Under the pieces are notes generated by a model. The model searched no databases, had not been told where the DNA came from, and was given only the letters and a program-made list of their open reading frames with translations. Both the position numbers and the translations under genes were made by a program. This document shows positions 58,953-64,000 of a stretch of 64,000 nt of DNA, piece by piece. Position 1 is the first letter of the stretch, and each line of letters starts with the position of its first letter. This DNA comes from an uncultured Lachnospiraceae bacterium (GTDB lineage: Bacteria; Bacillota; Clostridia; Lachnospirales; Lachnospiraceae): the NCBI GenBank assembly GCA_902770965.1, contig CACXUY010000003.1:34569-98568 (forward strand), in the 5' to 3' direction.

Positions 58953-61949
58953 TTATGCTCCGAAGCTTTCATCCACTAACTTTGCAAGTGTTCCGTTCTT
59001 CGATGCCTCTGCGGCATCGGATTCCACGAAATTGTGGCTCTCGCTTTTCAGCGTCTCATCGAAGCCGAGGATATAATTAGTGGCGATCAGATAGATGATA
59101 CGGGTCGGAGCCATGCCGTACACCTGCTTCTGAAGGATATGGTGGATGCGTGCCCGGTCATCTGGAATTGCGGCTTTCATCGCCGCACTGTTATAAAGGC
59201 GTTTCACGATTTCCGTGATATACAGTCCGGACTTCATGTACAGATCCGCGAAGGTTTTCGATGGATCATCGAAGCAGCCTGGGTTGTGATTTTCCAGTTC
59301 GTCCACCATCATTTTCACCACCCGCCTCGGCGTGAAGATCTGGTTCGTCTTCTGCGGCGGGATGTAGTCGAAAATGTCCTCCGTATGGGTTTCATCAAAA
59401 TAGTTGGCCAGTTCCTGCTTCTTACGAAGGAATTCTTTGATGGAATCGTTGAAAACGGTCTCGTCAAACAGATGCCCTTCCCAGTGCTCCGTCTCGCCAG
59501 TCTCAGGATTGATACGGTCGCCTCCGTCTCGGAGAAACCGGAAGTCATCCTCTGTGATGCCGGTGACTTCAAGAAATACGTCGTCTTCCGTGTAGTTATC
59601 AAAATTGGCAAGTGTCAGGCCATCGTCGCCGTAGGCCATGATAAAGCTTGGAATCGTGCGGGAAAAACCGCGCAGATGAGCCCGGATTTCTTCTTCTGCG
59701 TCGCGCTTTACAGCTTCGGCCTTGTTCTTTTCCAGATGCTCGATGACCTCGATGGGCTTTTCGTCAATTGTGCGCTGAATCTGCTCCCTTGCCGCTTCCA
59801 TTGTCTCTTTCAGGAAATCCTGCATACGATCTTGGAACGCAATTTCAGCTTCCGTCACCTGCGTCTCTGTCTGTGCTTCCCGGCGCTTCCGATCCAGCTC
59901 GGTGCGAGCAATGGACTCTTCTTGCCTGTAATCCTCGGCGATCTTTTGGAAGGAGTTTTCGATGTCACGCTCCACCTGTGTTTCGATGCGGTTCCTGGCA
60001 GCTTTCTTCGGGTTATAGTCCTCCATGACTGGAGCCATGCGCTCTTTTACGGCTTCTTTCACGCTGTCGGCAAGCTTCTCCAGATTTTCTTTCACAGCGG
60101 CAAAGCTGCCGTAATCGGCAGTTGTATCCTGCATAAGCGAGTCTGTTTGTTGTTGAAGCAGAGGAACATCTTCAAATTCCTTGTCGGCAAAATAGTTCTG
60201 TGCCTGTCCGATGATGATTTCATTTGGTACTTCAACCTCGCCATCCTCGCCGACACGGATTCCGCTCATATTGTCCAGTGCTTCCTTGTTGTCCTTGCGC
60301 TTGTCCTCGTGGGCTGTCTGAAGCTTTTCCATGATAGTCTGTATCGCCGCCGGAGCGCCAAACACGTTGCCGATATTGAAAAGATAGTTGCACATGAAGC
60401 CGGACCGAACAACCTCCTGGCACTTTAGTTTCCTCGGGATGGACAGGACGGCAGCCGCATCGAGTTCTATCATCCGCCCCTCGTCATCTTCACCCAGAAC
60501 GGGGAAGAAGTTCAGCAACCTCCGGATATTTTCTTTGCGCTTCTCGGAAGTACCGCGCCCATTTACCGTGCCGGCATTCAGGTTGTTGGCAAAATCGTCG
60601 AAAATGATCAGCGTCCTGGCTGGATCGAAATCGAAAATGTATGCTGTCTCCTTCTGGAAGGTCTCTCCGTTCACCGTGAGCATGCATGGGTTCTGTGCCC
60701 GGAATGCTGCCTGCATGTAAGAAGAGGGGCTCTTCAAGTTGCAGAGCATCAGCACGCCGGACCACTCGGGAATCGTAACGCCAACGGTCAGCTGACCCAC
60801 AGTCAGGGTAATCGTTTTATCATGCGCGGCTATGGCCTGCTTTACACGGTCAAAATTTTTCTTGGCAGAAGCGTCCTCGTCCTCATTGGAGCTGCCGTCT
60901 CCCACGACCTTCACAACATGGTATTCGCAAAAAACGGGATCCGCCGCCAAAAGCTTTTCCAGCGCCTCTACGCTCTGGATACGGTTCAGATACCAGAGAG
61001 TATGAGAGAGCTCCTTTCGCAGTTCCGGAGTAGAGAAAGGATATTTCTCTTGCGTAGCTAGTGCGTGCAGGAACTTTTTGATCTCGGCTTCATGGATGAA
61101 TTTTCCCGTCTCATTCGTAGCAAAGAACTCATTGAGATCGAACGCGTAGTCCGTGGACTCCTCCGAGTTAAGATCGGCGTGGCCGATCCGCTCCCGGATC
61201 ATCGCGGACAACTGATAAGTATACATGGCAAGGCGCGGAAGCGGTTCATAGGGATTGTAACCCTCGCCGGTCCAGCTTTCTTTGCGCTCTTGTTCGTCCG
61301 CATAGGACCAGTTATAGATCTGGTTTGCGGAGAATCTAGCGGATGCCAGTTGCCTGAAAGGCGTGCCGGACAGATACAGGGTATGCTTCCGGGCGATGTT
61401 GTGGAAGGCACGTTCGGAACGCATGGTCTCAATTCCCTCCTGCGCCTCGTCAATGATCAGCAGGTCAAATTCTATTCCATGCCGCGTCTTTCCGGAATTG
61501 TCCTTGTATTCCTTTGCCATCCATGCCAGCTTGTCAAACTTGCCGCCGAAGTAGACGGAACCCTTCAGTCCTTGGAGAGACTCAAAGGCAATCATGCCCT
61601 TGTCCTTGCTGCTCATACGTGAAATGAACTCCTGCCGCGATAGGACTCCCGGCTTCCCGGACAGCGCGTCCGTATCAGATACAAAGGAGAATTCGCCGCG
61701 CCATTCGATGAATTTCTTGAAATCCTCGGTCCATGAGTTGGCGATGGAAGGGCGGTTTGTGACGATCAGGATCTTAGAGAGCCCCATCCGGCGCACAAGA
61801 TCATAAGCTGCCAGAGTCTTGCCGAAGCGGGGCTTCGCGTTCCAGAGAAATTCCGTGCCGCCGCTCTCAAAATAGGCACGGGTCTTGCGAACGGCTTCTT
61901 CCTGCTCATCGCGGAGCGTATAGGAAAGCTTCTGCTCGTGCCGGTCCAT
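58953..61949 (-). CDS. DEAD/DEAH helicase-type restriction protein (main part of a frameshifted GIY-YIG/helicase gene)
   Basis: Restriction-system ATPase, 998 residues from ATG 61949, but coding clearly continues upstream in the same frame to about 62129 (FHAFLEFEKGIERKDG ... DYFDEFAARGT), where it meets the fragment at 62000-62320. Helicase motifs: Walker A NAKPRFGKTLAAYD, IIDEAQEG (motif II), LYLSGTPF (motif III), QLTVGVTIPEWSGVL and QAAFRAQNP (motifs V and VI). A long helical region (about 560-790) precedes a methylase-like C-terminal segment with TPRRVVKMMVDELE and a DPSKTFADLYMKSG block. It belongs with the adjacent methylase. Whether the full product is made depends on the frameshift. 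Confidence 0.82.
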   Translation of the reverse strand: MDRHEQKLSYTLRDEQEEAVRKTRAYFESGGTEFLWNAKPRFGKTLAAYDLVRRMGLSKILIVTNRPSIANSWTEDFKKFIEWRGEFSFVSDTDALSGKPGVLSRQEFISRMSSKDKGMIAFESLQGLKGSVYFGGKFDKLAWMAKEYKDNSGKTRHGIEFDLLIIDEAQEGIETMRSERAFHNIARKHTLYLSGTPFRQLASARFSANQIYNWSYADEQERKESWTGEGYNPYEPLPRLAMYTYQLSAMIRERIGHADLNSEESTDYAFDLNEFFATNETGKFIHEAEIKKFLHALATQEKYPFSTPELRKELSHTLWYLNRIQSVEALEKLLAADPVFCEYHVVKVVGDGSSNEDEDASAKKNFDRVKQAIAAHDKTITLTVGQLTVGVTIPEWSGVLMLCNLKSPSSYMQAAFRAQNPCMLTVNGETFQKETAYIFDFDPARTLIIFDDFANNLNAGTVNGRGTSEKRKENIRRLLNFFPVLGEDDEGRMIELDAAAVLSIPRKLKCQEVVRSGFMCNYLFNIGNVFGAPAAIQTIMEKLQTAHEDKRKDNKEALDNMSGIRVGEDGEVEVPNEIIIGQAQNYFADKEFEDVPLLQQQTDSLMQDTTADYGSFAAVKENLEKLADSVKEAVKERMAPVMEDYNPKKAARNRIETQVERDIENSFQKIAEDYRQEESIARTELDRKRREAQTETQVTEAEIAFQDRMQDFLKETMEAAREQIQRTIDEKPIEVIEHLEKNKAEAVKRDAEEEIRAHLRGFSRTIPSFIMAYGDDGLTLANFDNYTEDDVFLEVTGITEDDFRFLRDGGDRINPETGETEHWEGHLFDETVFNDSIKEFLRKKQELANYFDETHTEDIFDYIPPQKTNQIFTPRRVVKMMVDELENHNPGCFDDPSKTFADLYMKSGLYITEIVKRLYNSAAMKAAIPDDRARIHHILQKQVYGMAPTRIIYLIATNYILGFDETLKSESHNFVESDAAEASKNGTLAKLVDESFGA

Positions 61950-61999
61950 CGTGCCGCGGGCAGCGAACTCATCAAAATAGTCCCGGGACGTATTCTTGT

Positions 62000-62320
62000 C
62001 TATATGGAACCATTCTTTCTTTTTCTGATTCCCGTCTTTTCGCTCGATTCCCTTTTCAAATTCCAGAAAAGCGTGGAAGTCACTGTCCTTGAAGCTTTCG
62101 CCGGAGTTGTCCGTATATCGGGCAAATTTTTCCAGAGTAGGCGGGTTGCAATGTCAATGGTGCCGCCCTGCTGATTTATGCGCTGCTCTGGAGTCTGTTT
62201 GTTCGTGTAGCCGATCTTGATCCAGCCATCATGATAGGTGACGCCCGGCGTGTCATAGGCATAGATCATCGGTTCGACCTTGATAAAGGATTGGATGTTA
62301 AGTTTTGCGTAGACTGCCAT
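62000..62320 (-). CDS. N-terminal GIY-YIG/T5orf172-like piece of the restriction protein
   Basis: 106 codons. The first 70 residues (FIKVEPMIYAYDTPGVTYHD, GWIKIGYTNKQTPEQRI) form a GIY-YIG-type nuclease-like start. After LLW at about 62132 the frame leaves the family and runs into a stop near 62000. The proper continuation (EKFARYTDNSGESFKDSDFH) lies in the -1 frame. The switch point contains A-AAT-TTG (62129-62123 on the minus strand), a slippery-type heptamer. Start ATG 62320 lies next to the methylase stop. Confidence 0.7.
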   Translation of the reverse strand: MAVYAKLNIQSFIKVEPMIYAYDTPGVTYHDGWIKIGYTNKQTPEQRINQQGGTIDIATRLLWKNLPDIRTTPAKASRTVTSTLFWNLKRESSEKTGIRKRKNGSI

Positions 62321-62321
62321 A

Positions 62322-63191
62322 TTACTCCATCTCCTTTACGTGGGTTTCAATAAAGGCAATTTCTTCCTCGGAAAGGCTGTACTTCGCATACAGCTGGCGG
62401 TCGATACCGGCGATAGGCTTAGACCAGTCGATGTCGGAAGCGCTAGTGAAATCTTGAAGAGGGACATATTTCCATATCCCAGGAGTTATTATTTGGGTGG
62501 TTTTTAATATACTCAGTAAAGCTCGTACGAATTTTGTCTTTATATATTTGATTGTATAATTTGCTTCTGTAATAGTGTCAAAACTCCCAATACTCAAGAA
62601 TGTCTCTGTGGCTCCTTCACCTGGTATGCCAACAATGGGTAAAGCAATTGCTTCTCCAAAGTCCCCTCTTCCAGAGCCGCGGGGAATAAAGACCTTATAT
62701 TTATCAAGATTGACCACATGATTTATATAACGTCGGTTGATATATAATGTAACTCGATTATTGTCTTTTCGGCCGAGAATGCCAATGTAGTTATCACCTC
62801 GTTTTTCCTTTGAAAATGCACCAAACATAGTGTCGAAAACATTGGATTTAAGGTCATATTTATGTCCTTTACTCATAAGTCCTTCGAATTCAGGATGTTC
62901 ATCATACAATGACTGAGTAAAATGATATGCATACCCTGATACAAGGATTGTTGAAATACTAACGAATCCAATATTCTTCACTGAATGGAGAATGCTATTT
63001 AATTCATCAAACTGTGTGAAGACTTCAATAGCACCAAATGATTGGCTTTTATCATGATAAGTTATAGCAATACCACCTTTAATATCAGTATTAGTAAAAA
63101 TCTTTCTTGCATCAGACTCATAATGAACGATTTTAAGGTGTGGATCCTTTAACATTTTTTTATTCCAATGCCTTTGGTGTACTACCTGCAT
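62322..63191 (-). CDS. Eco57I-type N6-adenine methylase, C-terminal and target-recognition part (frameshifted)
   Basis: Coding from about 63167 onward gives NKKMLKDPHLKIVHYESDAR, FTNTDIKGGIAITYHD and further Eco57I-family sequence to EIAFIETHVKEME. The N-terminal catalytic part is in another frame (63160-63354). The start of this frame (MQVVHQRHW) is not a natural start. Residues after about 60 form the presumed target-recognition domain and are strikingly AT-rich, while the last 40 codons return to the composition of the helicase gene. The stop nearly abuts the GIY-YIG start. Confidence 0.75.
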   Translation of the reverse strand: MQVVHQRHWNKKMLKDPHLKIVHYESDARKIFTNTDIKGGIAITYHDKSQSFGAIEVFTQFDELNSILHSVKNIGFVSISTILVSGYAYHFTQSLYDEHPEFEGLMSKGHKYDLKSNVFDTMFGAFSKEKRGDNYIGILGRKDNNRVTLYINRRYINHVVNLDKYKVFIPRGSGRGDFGEAIALPIVGIPGEGATETFLSIGSFDTITEANYTIKYIKTKFVRALLSILKTTQIITPGIWKYVPLQDFTSASDIDWSKPIAGIDRQLYAKYSLSEEEIAFIETHVKEME

Positions 63192-64000
63192 TTGAAAGAA
63201 AACGAGCTGGATGAATCAATTCTACGCGATCTGAAATATCATATGCTGCATCGATAAACTTATTATAAATCGGTGCAGCAAAGGTTTTGTTGTCTCCTGA
63301 ATTATTAAAATCTTCATTGTATGGCGGATTCCCTATAATAAAATCGAATTTCATGCTGCCGTTTCTCCTTTCCCGAAATGCGTTAAACTCCAGGCTTTGA
63401 TTCCGCCCTCGCCAGTCGAACACACGGCTGGCGACACATTCTTCCGAATTTTCATTTCCGTTGCCGTCATCCACAAAGTCAGGGTTGCTGATCGCATTGT
63501 ACGAGAAATCAACGGTAGTATCATCATCAATATAGTACAGAAGCATTTCTTGTCTGCTTCCTGTATTGACGCTTGCACAGCTTGTTGAACCGCCTTCGGA
63601 AGTGGATGAAATATTTGAATAGCCGATCATATATGTTCCTTTACTTTTATCATCAGGGGTAGATTTCGGGAACTGATCGGGAAGTGTATTTGCAGCATAG
63701 GTAAGTGTTACACTTTCTTTTATCTCTATCTTGTAATCATCCACTGTATGGTCTTGTATTTGGGTTCCCTGATTGGCTTTTTCAATAAGTGCTTGCTTGA
63801 TGTCATGATTATTGAGCAGCTCGATGTAATTTTTTGTGATCCGATAATCCAGAGTATAGTTCTCCGGTATACTGCCATTGATCTTATAGCTGCCTGCAGC
63901 AGGATCAACTATCGGGTCAACAAGTATACCTCTCTGGCTTGCTTCTTCTCCGTTCAGACGGTCAAGTGATACCATAAATGTCTGATATATCTTAACATTT
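63160..64000 (-). CDS. Unknown ORF from the window edge, fused in frame to the catalytic start of the methylase
   Basis: One frame is open from the edge to TAA at 63160-63162. Its last 65 codons begin at ATG 63354 behind AAGGAG and read MKFDFIIGNPPYNEDF ... VELIHPARFLSNAGSTPKAL. This is the motif IV (NPPY) start of an Eco57I-type methylase, then the frame breaks. The preceding part (for example VSLDRLNGEEASQRGILVDP, YKIEIKESVTLTYAANTLPD) is not recognised; it has extracellular-protein character and no stop before the methylase. I infer the real methylase starts at 63354 and the upstream frame is either a separate gene that lost its stop or a novel extension. Confidence 0.55.
   Translation of the reverse strand, partial: NVKIYQTFMVSLDRLNGEEASQRGILVDPIVDPAAGSYKINGSIPENYTLDYRITKNYIELLNNHDIKQALIEKANQGTQIQDHTVDDYKIEIKESVTLTYAANTLPDQFPKSTPDDKSKGTYMIGYSNISSTSEGGSTSCASVNTGSRQEMLLYYIDDDTTVDFSYNAISNPDFVDDGNGNENSEECVASRVFDWRGRNQSLEFNAFRERRNGSMKFDFIIGNPPYNEDFNNSGDNKTFAAPIYNKFIDAAYDISDRVELIHPARFLSNAGSTPKALE

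Noticed and set aside
59034..60428. Long plus-strand open frame (464 codons) opposite the helicase gene
   Set aside because: It is antisense to a gene with clear helicase motifs, and its product shows no domain; it is a by-product of codon bias.

Overview
The window looks like a chromosomal segment of a mid-GC Gram-positive anaerobe of the Clostridia, most likely Lachnospiraceae. This rests on Firmicutes gene order (divergent argG / argCJBD; comEA, two-component system, GerMN lipoprotein, comEC; dnaG, trmK, Nif3-like; TGS-type nucleoside kinase; class A RNase P RNA), Gram-positive lipoproteins, strong GGAGG ribosome sites and two DUF1703-type proteins. The species assignment is inference.

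Layout. 0-0.4 kb: end of typA. 0.7-6.8 kb: arginine biosynthesis, argG facing argC-argJ-argB-argD, with well-formed divergent promoters and an ARG-box-like palindrome. 6.8-14.4 kb: comEA, an OmpR-type response regulator and histidine kinase, a GerMN lipoprotein and comEC, the last reached through a 65-bp tandem duplication that makes a relay of overlapping mini-ORFs. 14.4-16.4 kb: glycerophosphodiesterase, tRNA-Leu(AAG) and a HIT protein on the minus strand. 16.5-20.6 kb: a gene graveyard (fragments resembling flavin reductase, old yellow enzyme, DUF1295, SH3 and a VapB-type antitoxin) around one intact DUF1703 ATPase/nuclease-like gene.

20.7-35.9 kb is the most distinctive part. Three large paralogous secreted proteins each have a textbook twin-arginine signal, a Big_2-like domain, S-layer-homology-like repeats and a complete metallo-beta-lactamase metal site. 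They lie directly upstream of a Tat translocase set (tatA, tatC, a second tatA/B and a tiny GTG-started third tatA). A Sec-exported protein with DUF4214 repeats and two hydrolase domains, one with a degenerate active site, follows. The first metallo-hydrolase also carries DUF4214 repeats, and the three paralogs share a leader motif. I read this as a dedicated Tat export locus for envelope metallo-hydrolases.

36.4-42.5 kb: an oligopeptide ABC transporter (oppBCDF-oppA) whose binding-protein gene appears circularly permuted: the segment that normally ends OppA sits just behind the signal peptide. 43-46.4 kb: tRNA-Leu(CAG), a second DUF1703 gene and an IS200/IS605 relic. 46.4-54.1 kb: MATE transporter, dnaG, trmK, Nif3-like protein, nucleoside kinase and rnpB; rpoD is absent from its usual place after dnaG. 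54.2-56.7 kb: two minus-strand lipoproteins, one an esterase. 56.7-64 kb: a compositionally mixed minus-strand island with a ribbon-helix-helix relic, an unknown small protein, a DUF349-repeat protein and a GIY-YIG/helicase plus Eco57I-type methylase restriction system, both of whose large genes are frameshifted.

Three families of intergenic palindromic repeats (here A, B and C) are scattered through the window, some inside operons.
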